DNA from: Halovenus rubra
GTDB lineage: Archaea; Halobacteriota; Halobacteria; Halobacteriales; Haloarculaceae
Length of the DNA stretch: 64,000 nt
Assembly (NCBI RefSeq): GCF_026586665.1
Contig: NZ_JAODIY010000004.1
Location: 242,120 to 306,119 of the forward strand
Direction: 5' to 3'
This document shows, in pieces, positions 44,705 through 53,938 of this stretch. The notes under the pieces were generated by a model, which was not told the origin of the DNA, searched no databases, and saw nothing but the letters and a program-made list of their open reading frames with translations. Each line of letters begins with the position of its first letter. The stretch's first letter is position 1. A program made the translations under genes and the position numbers.

Positions 44705-46678
44705 TTACTCCCTGTAGTACGTCGAGACTGGCCAGGTTGTGAACGTCTCGGTCGGTCCAACAATCTCAGGGTCGTAGCCACTAATTGAGTCGTCGAATGC
44801 CAGCATGATATAGGGCTGCTCTTGTGCGACATTGACGAAGATGTCTCCCATAATCGATTTCAGCTCGTCCCGGCTTCCTGCCGACTCCGCTTTGTCATAG
44901 AGTTCTTTCGCGTTGAAGTCTGGATAGTATCCCACAGCGTTGAAGTAGGCCTCTGGTCCATCGAAGAACGCGGTTGATGGAATCGGATTACGGGGATAGG
45001 TGTTCAGCCCGTAGACATTTGCCATATCCCAGTCCTCCGATGCAGTCACGCTTCGGGGACCTGCATTGAATCGACCTGCGTCCCACGACGCATCGATACT
45101 CTCTGCTTCGGTTGGCTCACCATCAGACGGTGTCTGGAAATAGTTCTGGTCGTATGTCGTTGGGTTGATTAGCTCTAGGTTGATGGACATTCCGAGGTTC
45201 TTTTCGAGTTCCTGAACACAAACCTCAGCAATCTTGTTCCTCGTGTCGACGCCAGCGCCGCTAATCCAAGACAGTGTAACTTGGTCGCCTTCCGGTGTGA
45301 CCATCGTGTCGCCGTCGAAGCCGTAGTCGTATTCGGACTCAGCAAAGGCTTCCTTGGCACGCGACATCGCTGGCTCCTTTCCATAAATTTCCGTTCCAAA
45401 TTTCGGAATCTCGTCTTCGCGGTCACTCGGATACCACTTGGACCACTGTGGCTGCCAGGTGTAATGTGGCGTACCGAAGCCACGAAGTACACCGTCGGTG
45501 ATGAGCGTTTTGTCGATTGCAGCAGCCATTGCCTGTCGGAACTTGTTGTACCGGAACAAGTTTCCGGGACCGGCACTCCACCCGTTGTCACGCATGTTTA
45601 CGGAAAGCACTTCGTTGTACGGCTGCGGGGAGACGTACACTGACACGGAGTCTTTGCTCTGGAACTCTTCGGCCCGTTCGGGCGGAATACCAGCAGCATC
45701 AATCTCTCCGGCTTCTAGCGCACCGAGACGTGAGGACTGCTCTTTGATAACCTGAATCTCCGCGCTCTCAAAGTACGGACTCTTTTCGAATAGCTCGTTT
45801 TCCTCAGTGTGGTCATGCATGTAATAATTCTCGTTTCGTGAGTAGCGCGTCCCGCCCGAGCGCTCCCACGTATCCAGAGTGAACGGACCCAGGTTGCCGG
45901 TGAACTGCAGTTCCAGTAGCTCCTCGTCCTGTCGGAGACCTTGGGTATCCTGCTCAATCACGTACGGCTCCAGGAGGGCCTTTGGTACAGGGTACAGCAA
46001 TGGGTCGAACGATTCGGGCCAGAGCAACTGTGCACTCGGTAGCTCGGCCTGGAACTCGAATTCACCGGTCTGCTCAACGGTAATCTCACTGGGCCACGAC
46101 GTTGAGTCTGCGGTTGCTGCCCAGCTGGACTGGTGGAGTTCCTGAATCTGGTAGACGTAGTCCTCGGCGGTGACCTGTCCGTACGGGTCACTGAACTGCA
46201 GATTCTCTCGGAGTTTGAACGTCCAGACCTTTCCACCATCATCGGTGTTCAGTTCGTAATGGTGTGGTTTACGGCTCCCGTCTGGAGCAAAGTAGTATCC
46301 TTGGTCGAGGGCACGGGCGATTGCGGTGCCAGCACCGTCTTCTGTGTTGTACAGTGGGTTTAGCGTTGAGAACGTAGTTCCCTGTGCAGTCACGTAGCTT
46401 CCGGATGGCTCTGGCAACTCGTCGACATTTTCGCCGCTTGACCCTTCGTCTTCGTCACCAGTGTCGACTCCCTGTTCGTCGTCGCCGTCGTTTCCGTCTT
46501 CGCTCTCACCGTCGTTGTTATCTCCAGTATTTTCGTTATTTTCCCCGTCGTCGCCATCTTCCCCGTCATCTCCATCGCCTAGACAGCCGGCCAGGCCGGT
46601 GGCTCCGCCAATACCGACCATTGCCATCCACTGGCGTCGATTGAGGTACCGATTCTTGTCTTTGTCATTTGGACGCAT
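44705..46678 (-). CDS. Oligopeptide-type ABC substrate-binding lipoprotein
   Basis: SBP family 5 binding protein of 657 residues, Tat-exported and lipid-anchored: NRRQWMAMVGIGG, then GLAGC. A long Asp/Glu/Asn-rich tether (about 35-95) precedes the SBP_bac_5 domain, which shows FKLRENLQFSDPYGQVTAED and RQAMAAAIDKTLI. The ATG at 46678 puts the RR motif 16 residues in; the upstream extension would be unusual. First gene of the five-gene transporter operon. Confidence 0.92.
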   Translation of the reverse strand: MRPNDKDKNRYLNRRQWMAMVGIGGATGLAGCLGDGDDGEDGDDGENNENTGDNNDGESEDGNDGDDEQGVDTGDEDEGSSGENVDELPEPSGSYVTAQGTTFSTLNPLYNTEDGAGTAIARALDQGYYFAPDGSRKPHHYELNTDDGGKVWTFKLRENLQFSDPYGQVTAEDYVYQIQELHQSSWAATADSTSWPSEITVEQTGEFEFQAELPSAQLLWPESFDPLLYPVPKALLEPYVIEQDTQGLRQDEELLELQFTGNLGPFTLDTWERSGGTRYSRNENYYMHDHTEENELFEKSPYFESAEIQVIKEQSSRLGALEAGEIDAAGIPPERAEEFQSKDSVSVYVSPQPYNEVLSVNMRDNGWSAGPGNLFRYNKFRQAMAAAIDKTLITDGVLRGFGTPHYTWQPQWSKWYPSDREDEIPKFGTEIYGKEPAMSRAKEAFAESEYDYGFDGDTMVTPEGDQVTLSWISGAGVDTRNKIAEVCVQELEKNLGMSINLELINPTTYDQNYFQTPSDGEPTEAESIDASWDAGRFNAGPRSVTASEDWDMANVYGLNTYPRNPIPSTAFFDGPEAYFNAVGYYPDFNAKELYDKAESAGSRDELKSIMGDIFVNVAQEQPYIMLAFDDSISGYDPEIVGPTETFTTWPVSTYYRE

Positions 46679-46923
46679 GTTACCCGAGTAATCGACCATG
46701 TAAAAAAACCTTGTGACTCCTTCTCCCATGTTAAAGGGTATCTCTCTATGCAAAACCCTTACAGAACTGTGCGTTCGGGCGGTCTATCAATACTCAAAAT
46801 CAATTTTTACTCATATTTATAACGGTTATTCCTTTGGGTACGCACACAGATGTTTCTCCCTGAAGTATGGTTTTTATCGGTTTTTCAGCACATTTTTGCA
46901 GGTTCGGCCCGATTACTCCACTG
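46679..46923. other. Divergent promoter region, oligopeptide operon / DUF5813 gene
   Basis: AT-rich 245-bp gap with several TATA-like stretches (for example ATTTATAA near 46816). No gene or clear inverted repeat is seen. Confidence 0.4.
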
Positions 46924-47424
46924 ATGACCGACGCAGAACGCTCATCCGCGGACCGAAATCTATCACACCACAATGCATTTGAACAAGCAGATACCGGCTA
47001 TCGACTTTCGACCGTCGTGTTCGATGTTACAGTAACAACAACGGAACAACCAGATGGTTTTCAGTACACCGTTGATATTGTGGCACCGAGTCTCTCGGCT
47101 GCGACTGCAGACGATGTTGGGCAAACTGTCCAGACAGATTGGTTCGAAACGCTCGAACGGCGACTCGCTGATGCACCCAACGCAACCCGCACGTCCGTCG
47201 AGCTTGACGAGATACAGGTCACTGACCAAGGTGAGACAGTTTCAATCCAATATCGGTTTACACGCCCGGACCCTACTGTGGGGCCTGACATCTGCAAAAC
47301 GTTTGCCGAGTACGTCGAGGGCACGTACGTTGAAGGAATTGTGCCGGGGTATGAGTATGTCTCGCCCGTCTCAAACCTCCTTTCGAACGCGAGTCAAGGA
47401 GAAAACAGCGGAACACCGTTGTAA
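46924..47424 (+). CDS. Haloarchaeal DUF5813-like protein
   Basis: Acidic cytoplasmic protein of 166 residues. It has an alternating strand pattern (TVVFDVTVTTTEQPDGFQ), WFETLERRLADAPNATRT and the closing block YVEGTYVEGIVPGYEYVSPV, which I recall from a haloarchaea-only family. No catalytic residues are evident. Monocistronic, divergent from the oligopeptide operon. Start chosen at the ATG beginning MTDAERS. Confidence 0.75.
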   Translation: MTDAERSSADRNLSHHNAFEQADTGYRLSTVVFDVTVTTTEQPDGFQYTVDIVAPSLSAATADDVGQTVQTDWFETLERRLADAPNATRTSVELDEIQVTDQGETVSIQYRFTRPDPTVGPDICKTFAEYVEGTYVEGIVPGYEYVSPVSNLLSNASQGENSGTPL

Positions 47425-47462
47425 CAGGACGGTAGTGCCGTGCTCGATGACAACTTCAATCG

Positions 47463-47693
47463 CTAATCCATCGCAATATAGGTTTGTGTACTACTCACAC
47501 CCTCAATAGACTGAACCTCTGTGGCTGCGATATCTTTGACTGCGGCTGGCGACCCGACATCTGCAACGGCGATAAGGTCGACATCGCCAGCGACAATGTG
47601 GCTTCGCTCGACACCGTCAACCGCCTCGATATCTGTTTTGAGTCTGTCCGCCTCTCCTGTGTGGGCTTTCACCATAATGTAGGCTGTGACCAT
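47463..47693 (-). CDS. Stand-alone Lrp/AsnC RAM-domain protein
   Basis: A 76-residue protein that is only the ligand-binding (RAM) half of an Lrp/AsnC regulator, without a DNA-binding part: AYIMVKAHTGEADRLKTDI to GVSSTQTYIAMD. RAM domains form dimers to octamers and bind amino acids. It starts two bases after the TrkA-N gene stop, so the two are one unit. A similar gene lies on the opposite side of the TrkA-N gene. Confidence 0.9.
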   Translation of the reverse strand: MVTAYIMVKAHTGEADRLKTDIEAVDGVERSHIVAGDVDLIAVADVGSPAAVKDIAATEVQSIEGVSSTQTYIAMD

Positions 47694-47695
47694 GT

Positions 47696-48379
47696 TTATG
47701 CACCTCCAAGCGCTGTCTGCCCGCCTTCTCCGACAATAATACTTCTGACGTCATCCATTTTGTCCGAATCTGAGAGGATGACAAGCTGCGTCCCAACCTC
47801 TAGCGTATCATCTGCTGTTGGAACGCGGAGTGGGTCACCGTTCGTTCCGATGGCTAGAAGTTCAGCTTTTCCCGGCAACTCTAGTTCCGACAGCGAGTAG
47901 CCATGCATTGGTGAGGAGTCGTTAATCGTGAACTCCACAAGCTGCAGGTTTTGCTCGATGTCGGCAATAGCGCGGATATTTCCACCAATCAATGCGTTCT
48001 TTGCGACGATTGCGCCCAGCCGTTCAGGGTAAATTACCTCGTCCACTTCGTTGACATACGTGCGGTAAATGTCTTCTCTGTAGTCCTCATCGATTCGCAT
48101 CACGGTTCTACAGTCGTGATGGTTGGCAATTGTGCAGGCGGCGAAGTTGGTGTTGAGGTCGCCGGTCAACGCTCCAAGCGCGTCGGCTTCGGCGATACCG
48201 GCATCTACGAGTGTTTCCTCGATAGCACCATCCCCCTCGATAACGTCGAAGCTGTTTCTCTGAGCCTGGCCTGCCATCTCTGCGTCCGCCTCGACGATGA
48301 CGACCTCGTGGTCACTCTCGCGGATTGCACGGGCGGTCCGGAGACCTACACGCCCTGCGCCAACAATAACGAATCGCAT
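47696..48379 (-). CDS. TrkA-type potassium regulator (TrkA-N plus TrkA-C)
   Basis: Cytoplasmic protein of 227 residues. The TrkA-N Rossmann domain (MRFVIVGAGRVGLRTARAI, Asp/Glu at VVIVEADAE) binds NAD(H) or nucleotides, and the TrkA-C domain (about 140-225) ends with GTQLVILSDSDKMDDV. Such proteins gate K+ channels or Trk transporters. The ATG at 48379 starts at the Rossmann fold; an in-frame upstream ATG at 48421 adds an unrelated 14 residues. No membrane K+ transporter is adjacent; instead RAM-domain genes flank it. Confidence 0.9.
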   Translation of the reverse strand: MRFVIVGAGRVGLRTARAIRESDHEVVIVEADAEMAGQAQRNSFDVIEGDGAIEETLVDAGIAEADALGALTGDLNTNFAACTIANHHDCRTVMRIDEDYREDIYRTYVNEVDEVIYPERLGAIVAKNALIGGNIRAIADIEQNLQLVEFTINDSSPMHGYSLSELELPGKAELLAIGTNGDPLRVPTADDTLEVGTQLVILSDSDKMDDVRSIIVGEGGQTALGGA

Positions 48380-48490
48380 ATCTCTGTGTACAACGACCGG
48401 GGGAATAAAGCTATCCTCCATTTCAACTGTCTCATGGTGTCACGAACGGGGGAACACTTTTGAAACGGTACGACAAACGATAAAGGTAGT

Positions 48491-48721
48491 ATGGTCCGGG
48501 CATTTATTATGGCAAAAACGGCAGCTGGAAAGTCAGCTGACCTGCAGAACCGCATCCGCGAGATGGACGCTGTACTTGACGCCCACGTCGTTGCAGGGCA
48601 GTACGACATCATCGTCGAAGCCGAGGGAGAAGAGGTCTATGAGGTTATCCACGCGGTTGCAACCGATTTAAACGAACTTGATGGGGTCGCTGATACGCGG
48701 ACCTATATCTGTCTTGAGTAA
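48491..48721 (+). CDS. Stand-alone Lrp/AsnC RAM-domain protein, second copy
   Basis: A 76-residue RAM-only protein (RAFIMAKTAAGKSADLQNRI to GVADTRTYICLE), the same size as the one at 47463 and clearly related, but on the plus strand and divergent from the TrkA-N gene. It may partner with the first copy or with TrkA. No DNA-binding domain. Confidence 0.9.
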   Translation: MVRAFIMAKTAAGKSADLQNRIREMDAVLDAHVVAGQYDIIVEAEGEEVYEVIHAVATDLNELDGVADTRTYICLE

Positions 48722-48739
48722 CGCGGTTTATTCTCGGTA

Positions 48740-49273
48740 TTAGATGGCCGTATCGTGTTCCGTTTCGAACTCTCGTTCTTCTCGATAAAGCTCAACAAAG
48801 GTTTCGAGTTCGAAATCAGCCATGTATGCCTCAAACTCATCGCTGATTTGCTCGTTTTCTGTGTGACTGACTGCATGTTCCATCAATTCGAGAAGTAACT
48901 CGACGACGACCTCGTGAAGGCGGCGTGAATTGAACGTTGAAATCCAGATGAGGGCGTATCCGACACTGCCCTCCGTTGAGCAGTCGGCGCTTTCAACTTT
49001 ATCAGGGAACTCTTCGGCGGCCATTGCCAGTGCGTGTGGTGTTCCAAACTCCTCGAAATCATCGTCGGTCGAAATTGTTTCCCGCAGCGTCCCTACGAGG
49101 AACTCGGGGACGAACCGTGCAAGTGGGTGTACGTCTGTGACGAGTGCGTGGATGTCACCACAGGGACAGTGGAACTCTCGCATCCCAATATCGAAATCTG
49201 TCGGGTGGACGACCTCTCCGCAGGGAAGTTCCATCTGGTCCCCCGACTCGCCCGGAATTCCTGGTTCTGGCAT
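48740..49273 (-). CDS. Haloarchaeal DUF5815-like protein
   Basis: Acidic protein of 177 residues. The N-terminal part has two Cys pairs, LPCGEVVHPTDFDIGMREF and FHCPCGDIHALVTDVHP, that may bind zinc. The remainder is helical (VVVELLLELMEHAV). The start MPEPGIPGESG and this Cys block match a haloarchaea-only family from memory. Function unknown. It converges with the RAM gene. Confidence 0.75.
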   Translation of the reverse strand: MPEPGIPGESGDQMELPCGEVVHPTDFDIGMREFHCPCGDIHALVTDVHPLARFVPEFLVGTLRETISTDDDFEEFGTPHALAMAAEEFPDKVESADCSTEGSVGYALIWISTFNSRRLHEVVVELLLELMEHAVSHTENEQISDEFEAYMADFELETFVELYREEREFETEHDTAI

Positions 49274-49461
49274 GACTCACGCTACAGGCTAGCCGCGAAT
49301 AAAGCCAGTGAATTGATTTGCCTGTTAACGCTTTACAATGACCGTCCCGCATGCATTCGACACCTCTGTATCGCTTTTGACAACCTCACGCCCACGACCA
49401 AGCGTTTCTACGTCTGAAACAGCAAACCGCTATTAACCGTATCCAGGCAATACGCATTGCT

Positions 49462-50433
49462 ATGCAACGGAGACAGTATTTGGCAGCGCTAACCGCGGCA
49501 AGCACTGGTTTGTTCGCAGGTTGTATTGGCGGTGACGATAGTAACGACGACAGTAACGGTTCGGAATCAGAGGATGATGACACCCCAACCGAGGCACCCA
49601 CGGAAAACACACCGACGCCGGAGCCGACCGAAACTGCTGAGCCAACAGAGACGCCAGATAACAACGAACCTGATGACGCAAGTGGAAGCGACGACGAAAC
49701 AAAGCTGAGCGAACAAGAGCAGGTTCTTGCTGTCGTCGACAGCTATCTGAATGCAATCAAGCAAAAAAACATAGAGGAGGCCACGAAGTACTTGCACGCC
49801 TCCCACCCGTACAACCTCTCTGATGAGGATATGGAGGCACAGCTTGACCAGAACCTTGAGTCATACGACAGCGAGATTGTAGACTCCTCCTTTGATACCG
49901 AAGATATCACAAAGACAGACACCATTGAGTTCTGGTTCCAGAACACCGATAAGACTCTGTCAGAAGTCCTCGAAGGTGAGGAAGTGACTCTCGTCGAGAT
50001 AACCATGGAGACAACGACGAACGGCGAGACAAACGAAACAACATTCCAAAATCTTGTGCTAACTGAAGATGGTGACTGGAAAATATTTCTCCCGTATCAG
50101 AAGCCAGCGGACGTACCTGGAGGCAAGCCAGTTGACAACGAAAAGTACCAGATTATTGACGGGGTCGAATTCGACCGAGAAGCCGAAAGAGCAAGAATCA
50201 ATATCTCAGGTGCTGGTGACATTGAAGCCAAAGAACTAGTCGCATACTCGGCAAGTCTTCAAGAAGAGAGCACGGTCTGGTCAAAGGAATCTGACACGCT
50301 TCCATCGGTGAATTATTTCACAACAATATTTGACCCAACTGGAGACGAAATCGTGGTCACACTTCGGCTAAACGAGAACGAAGAAGTTGTGATTCATCGA
50401 GAACAGTACAAACCAGAATCGGGAACCGAATAA
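49462..50433 (+). CDS. Tat lipoprotein with Thr/Pro-rich stalk, unknown domain
   Basis: Exported protein of 323 residues: RRQYLAALTAASTGLFAGC is a Tat signal and lipobox at the very start. An Asp/Glu/Thr/Pro stalk (about 25-80) follows. The region 85-200 (VVDSYLNAIKQKNIEEATKYL to TEDGDWKIFLPY) has the shape of a small SnoaL/NTF2-like or DUF4878-type domain. The C-terminal 110 residues are beta-rich. Not assigned to a named family; likely a cell-surface protein. Monocistronic. Confidence 0.75.
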   Translation: MQRRQYLAALTAASTGLFAGCIGGDDSNDDSNGSESEDDDTPTEAPTENTPTPEPTETAEPTETPDNNEPDDASGSDDETKLSEQEQVLAVVDSYLNAIKQKNIEEATKYLHASHPYNLSDEDMEAQLDQNLESYDSEIVDSSFDTEDITKTDTIEFWFQNTDKTLSEVLEGEEVTLVEITMETTTNGETNETTFQNLVLTEDGDWKIFLPYQKPADVPGGKPVDNEKYQIIDGVEFDREAERARINISGAGDIEAKELVAYSASLQEESTVWSKESDTLPSVNYFTTIFDPTGDEIVVTLRLNENEEVVIHREQYKPESGTE

Positions 50434-50459
50434 CAACGAGACACTGTCGAAAATAAGGC

Positions 50460-50876
50460 TTATGGCCAATCGTCGTGAGATTCTTCTTCGACTTCAGTTG
50501 TCGCTTCTTCAAGCGAGAGTTGCCAGTCTGCGGCCTGTGCTGCTGCCTCGACATCGACATACTCCCAGTCTGTCTCTTCGGCAAGTTGTTCGTCCTCATC
50601 AGTGGTACCGACGAAGACGTGTCGGTCGCTGTCGAACTGTGCTTTGATATTGTTCAGGCTCTCCTCACGGGTGCGAGGTCCCGAAAAGAAGTCTTGTCGA
50701 ATACGGTGCTTTCGGGTAAAGTTCGTCACGACGTAGGTTGGTTTGTCCGATATGACACCCACATACTCGGTCCACTGGCGCGAGTCTGTAAACACACTGT
50801 CAGGGTTTCGTAGCTTCTTGAGTGCCTCCAACTCGAATGCGAGGGTCATATCGCCATTGCCGCTGTTCATGGACAT
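50460..50876 (-). CDS. Conserved haloarchaeal protein (DUF7124-like)
   Basis: Acidic cytoplasmic protein of 138 residues with a well-conserved core: MTLAFELEALKKL, DKPTYVVTNFTRKHRIRQDF, FSGPRTREESL and HVFVGTTDEDEQLAEET. I recall this core from many haloarchaeal genomes, where the function is unknown. The real start may be the second ATG (MNSGNGDM). Confidence 0.7.
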   Translation of the reverse strand: MSMNSGNGDMTLAFELEALKKLRNPDSVFTDSRQWTEYVGVISDKPTYVVTNFTRKHRIRQDFFSGPRTREESLNNIKAQFDSDRHVFVGTTDEDEQLAEETDWEYVDVEAAAQAADWQLSLEEATTEVEEESHDDWP

Positions 50877-50945
50877 ATATCGGCTTCGCGGTGAAAAAAG
50901 GCCGTCGGTCTGTCGGCACGTAGAACGCGATTTCGGGAGTCTTGG

Positions 50946-52190
50946 CTAGTCTGCCTGAATCGTGCCTTCCACTTTGTCGAGGTCGACATCCTCCTCAAGG
51001 AGGAGTTCTTTTTTGTCTGCGACGACCCACTCTTCACGGATGAGTTTCTTGAACGTCGATTGCTGGGACAGATCGCCGATGAGAACACCTCCCACCAGCT
51101 TGCCGTCTTTGAATGCCAGCCGCCGCCATTCAGTCTCCGAATACTTTTGTTCTGCGTCTTCCTCGCCGATTGTCGGGTGGCCAAACGAGAGGAATGGGAA
51201 ATCAAAGTGAGTAATCGAGTAGGTTGGCACCCAGCGGAATTCTTCTTGCTCGCTGTCGGCAACCATATTCTGTGCTGCGACGCTTCCCTGCTCTTTGGCC
51301 GATCCCCACGCACCATTCTGGGTACGGTCGTCAAGAATTACATCATAGAACTGCGTGATGTCTCCTGCAGCGTAGATATCATCGACGTTCGTTTGCATAT
51401 GCTCGTCGACGATAATACCATTGTCACACTCGACACCTGAGCCTTGGAGCCATTCAGTGTTGAAATTGAGACCAATAGCAACGCCAGCCCAATCGCCCTC
51501 GTAGCGGTCGCCATCGGGTGTGATTGCCGCCTCAATTGCACCCTCATCGTCGAGTTCGAACCGGTCAACACCGGAGTCAAATACCGGCGTCACGCCTTTC
51601 TCTTCGAGTGCATCGTGAATAATCTCGGCCCCTTCAAGCGATAATGCGTACCGCCACCACCGGTTTCCACGCATGAGGTATTTTGCTTCGACACCCTGTG
51701 CACCAGAGATTGCGGCGAGGTCGATTCCGAGCAGCCCGGCACCGACAACAATTCCGGTCTCGGCGTTGTCGGCATGTTCACGTATCCGCCGAGCATCTTG
51801 GAACGTCCAGAAGTGGTCGAGACCATCAGCATCCGAGTTTTCGACAGGGAGCTGAGCGGGGGTTCCGCCCGTTGCGATGAGGAGCGTATCATACTCGTAC
51901 GTTTCTCCCTCATGAGTCTCGATACAGTTCGTATCGGGGTCAACCGTTTCTACGTAGGTGTTCAACGCAAGCTCGATGTCACGCTCCTCGTACCACTCAG
52001 GCTCATGAATCGAAATCGGTGCTTCGGGCAGTTTCCCTTTTGCAAACTCCTTGATCAAAATGCGGTTGTATAGCGCTTCTCCCTCGTCCGTGAGGACGGT
52101 AATCTCCGCGTCGGGGTCTTCTTCCCGGAGTGTTTCTGCGGCCGAACTTCCGGCAATCCCGTCGCCGACGATCACGTGCGACGTACTCAT
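50946..52190 (-). CDS. NAD(P)/FAD-dependent oxidoreductase, nitrite/rubredoxin reductase-like
   Basis: Two-dinucleotide-fold flavoprotein of 414 residues. FAD site VIVGDGIAGSSAAETL, NAD(P) site GIVVGAGLLGIDLAAISG, and the second FAD motif DDIYAAGDITQFYD. A C-terminal domain follows (FKDGKLVGGVLIGDLSQQST), as in NirB and NADH-rubredoxin reductases. The electron acceptor is not encoded nearby. Confidence 0.88.
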   Translation of the reverse strand: MSTSHVIVGDGIAGSSAAETLREEDPDAEITVLTDEGEALYNRILIKEFAKGKLPEAPISIHEPEWYEERDIELALNTYVETVDPDTNCIETHEGETYEYDTLLIATGGTPAQLPVENSDADGLDHFWTFQDARRIREHADNAETGIVVGAGLLGIDLAAISGAQGVEAKYLMRGNRWWRYALSLEGAEIIHDALEEKGVTPVFDSGVDRFELDDEGAIEAAITPDGDRYEGDWAGVAIGLNFNTEWLQGSGVECDNGIIVDEHMQTNVDDIYAAGDITQFYDVILDDRTQNGAWGSAKEQGSVAAQNMVADSEQEEFRWVPTYSITHFDFPFLSFGHPTIGEEDAEQKYSETEWRRLAFKDGKLVGGVLIGDLSQQSTFKKLIREEWVVADKKELLLEEDVDLDKVEGTIQAD

Positions 52191-52282
52191 ATACTCGGAG
52201 CTAACGGGTGGGGCTTAATGTGGATTGCTATATCTTTCTCATCAATTATGAGGTTCGTCCCACATCTGAGTCATCTCTACTG

Positions 52283-53593
52283 CTACTCCGCTATCCGCGC
52301 GGCGCACTCATAGCCAGCAACAATACCACCATTGAGTGACCGTTCCGGGTACTGTGCACGGCTCGCCATGCCAGCGTAGTAGAGTCCGTCTCCAACTGCC
52401 TCGCTCAGGTCATAGGGGACAACCATATCGAGATAGCCTCGCTCGTACACCGGCGCTGTTCGAGGATTTCGCGCTGTCTGAATCCAGTTGACTGTATCGC
52501 GATTGAATTCGGGGAACAACTCTTCAATTCCGTTGAGCCACCGCTGTTCGACAGCTTCATCGGTTTCATTCCACAGCTCCGAGTCGAGGTCTTGGATGTA
52601 ACGGGCAACATAGAGGAGGTGCTCGCCACCGTAGCGCTCGGTCGGAACAAAATTCGTGTGTTCGATGAGCGCGCCAAATGGCGCGTCGTCAGCAATGTTG
52701 ACCCAGTACGTATCTGTCAACGGCTCCGAGAGGCTTAGGACCGAGCAGATTGTGCCCTGGAACTCGATATCGCAGGGATAGCCAGTTAACTGCTCCAGTA
52801 CGTTCGGCATCGCCGCCACGACAACATCGTCAACGTCGTGCTGTGTCTCCCCGCTATTTTTCTGTTGTGTCGTAAGCGTCTCGACTGCGCCGTCTGGTAC
52901 ATCTAACCCGGTCACCCGAGTGCCAGTCTGGATATTCTCTTGTCCAACCGAGTCGACCAGCGCATCGAGGAGACGGCCGAATCCACCGTCGAGATACCCA
53001 AGAATCTCTCCGCGTAATATGTCTCGTTCGCCCCGGAACTGTACCCGTCCGAGCAACCACGCAGCACTGACATCTTCCCAGCGATTGCCGAACTTTGCTT
53101 CAAGCAGTGGCAAAAAGAAGTTCTGGAAGACGCCTTTGCTTGTATGTTCAAGTAGGAACTGTTTGATCGGCACGTCGTCGAAATCAGTGAACTCTTCGTA
53201 CGTTTTACGTGTCGGTCGTCCACCCCGAACGTCGATACCTAGCACCAGCATCCCAAGACGGAACTTATCGTAGAGACTCAGATGCGGGTATGCGAGAATC
53301 TGCCAGGGTGTATCCATCGGGTGAACGGTTCCGTCGGCGTAGTAAGCATTTTTTCCAATCCGCCACTCGATGTCCTCGCCGAGTCCAATTTCCTCTGCTA
53401 ACTCGACGATTGTCTCTTCAGATTTTGAGAGATGGTGATAGAATTTCTCGATTGGATCACCTGCCGTCTCATACACTGCAGCGAGCCCACCCACCTGTTC
53501 GCTCGCTTCAAAGACAGTTACATCGTACCCCTGTTTTTGGAGTCTATGAGCCGCTGTCAGTCCGGCAATACCGCCGCCAACGACGCCTATCAT
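52283..53593 (-). CDS. FAD-dependent amine oxidase/protoporphyrinogen oxidase-like protein
   Basis: Flavoprotein of 436 residues. The FAD fold at the N-terminus is GVVGGGIAGLTAAHRLQKQG, with EASEQVGGLAAVYETAG next. The C-terminal FAD block is DGLYYAGMASRAQYPERSLNGGIVAGYEC. It resembles HemY-like and UDP-galactopyranose-mutase-like oxidoreductases; the YHHLSKSEETIVEL segment is typical of a widespread prokaryotic subgroup with unclear substrate. Monocistronic. Confidence 0.82.
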   Translation of the reverse strand: MIGVVGGGIAGLTAAHRLQKQGYDVTVFEASEQVGGLAAVYETAGDPIEKFYHHLSKSEETIVELAEEIGLGEDIEWRIGKNAYYADGTVHPMDTPWQILAYPHLSLYDKFRLGMLVLGIDVRGGRPTRKTYEEFTDFDDVPIKQFLLEHTSKGVFQNFFLPLLEAKFGNRWEDVSAAWLLGRVQFRGERDILRGEILGYLDGGFGRLLDALVDSVGQENIQTGTRVTGLDVPDGAVETLTTQQKNSGETQHDVDDVVVAAMPNVLEQLTGYPCDIEFQGTICSVLSLSEPLTDTYWVNIADDAPFGALIEHTNFVPTERYGGEHLLYVARYIQDLDSELWNETDEAVEQRWLNGIEELFPEFNRDTVNWIQTARNPRTAPVYERGYLDMVVPYDLSEAVGDGLYYAGMASRAQYPERSLNGGIVAGYECAARIAE

Positions 53594-53938
53594 TGCAGGA
53601 TAATTCTGATGTCTCGTGGATATGTCTTGTGTGTTCTGTTACTCTCTCAGCTGACGTTCACTCACTTGCCCAAATGGCCAAATTATCAATGATTTTCGCA
53701 TCTTTCTGAACCCATCGTCTGTTTGAACATGGCGAATCAAGTTTTTAAAGAAAGGCGGTTAGCTGAGGGACTCAACTCCCGTAGCTAGCTAAACCCGCGT
53801 TATTGAGTAATATAGAACATTGAACAAGGTCCAAAAGAGACCGAAAGTTGACGAAATCAGGTCACGACTAGAACCTGTAACCGACCATGAAAACGAACTG
53901 CCCGAGAACTGGTTGTAACTACTTGCCTCCGTACTCAG
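53594..53938. other. 345-bp intergenic region with a bulged hairpin
   Basis: AT-rich. A TTTTTAAA box (53742-53749) precedes GCGGTTAGCT (53755-53764), which can pair with AGCTAAACCCGC (53787-53798) with a two-base bulge around an inner GGGA/TCCC stem. It could be a small structured RNA or a transcription signal. No protein gene is visible. Confidence 0.35.
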
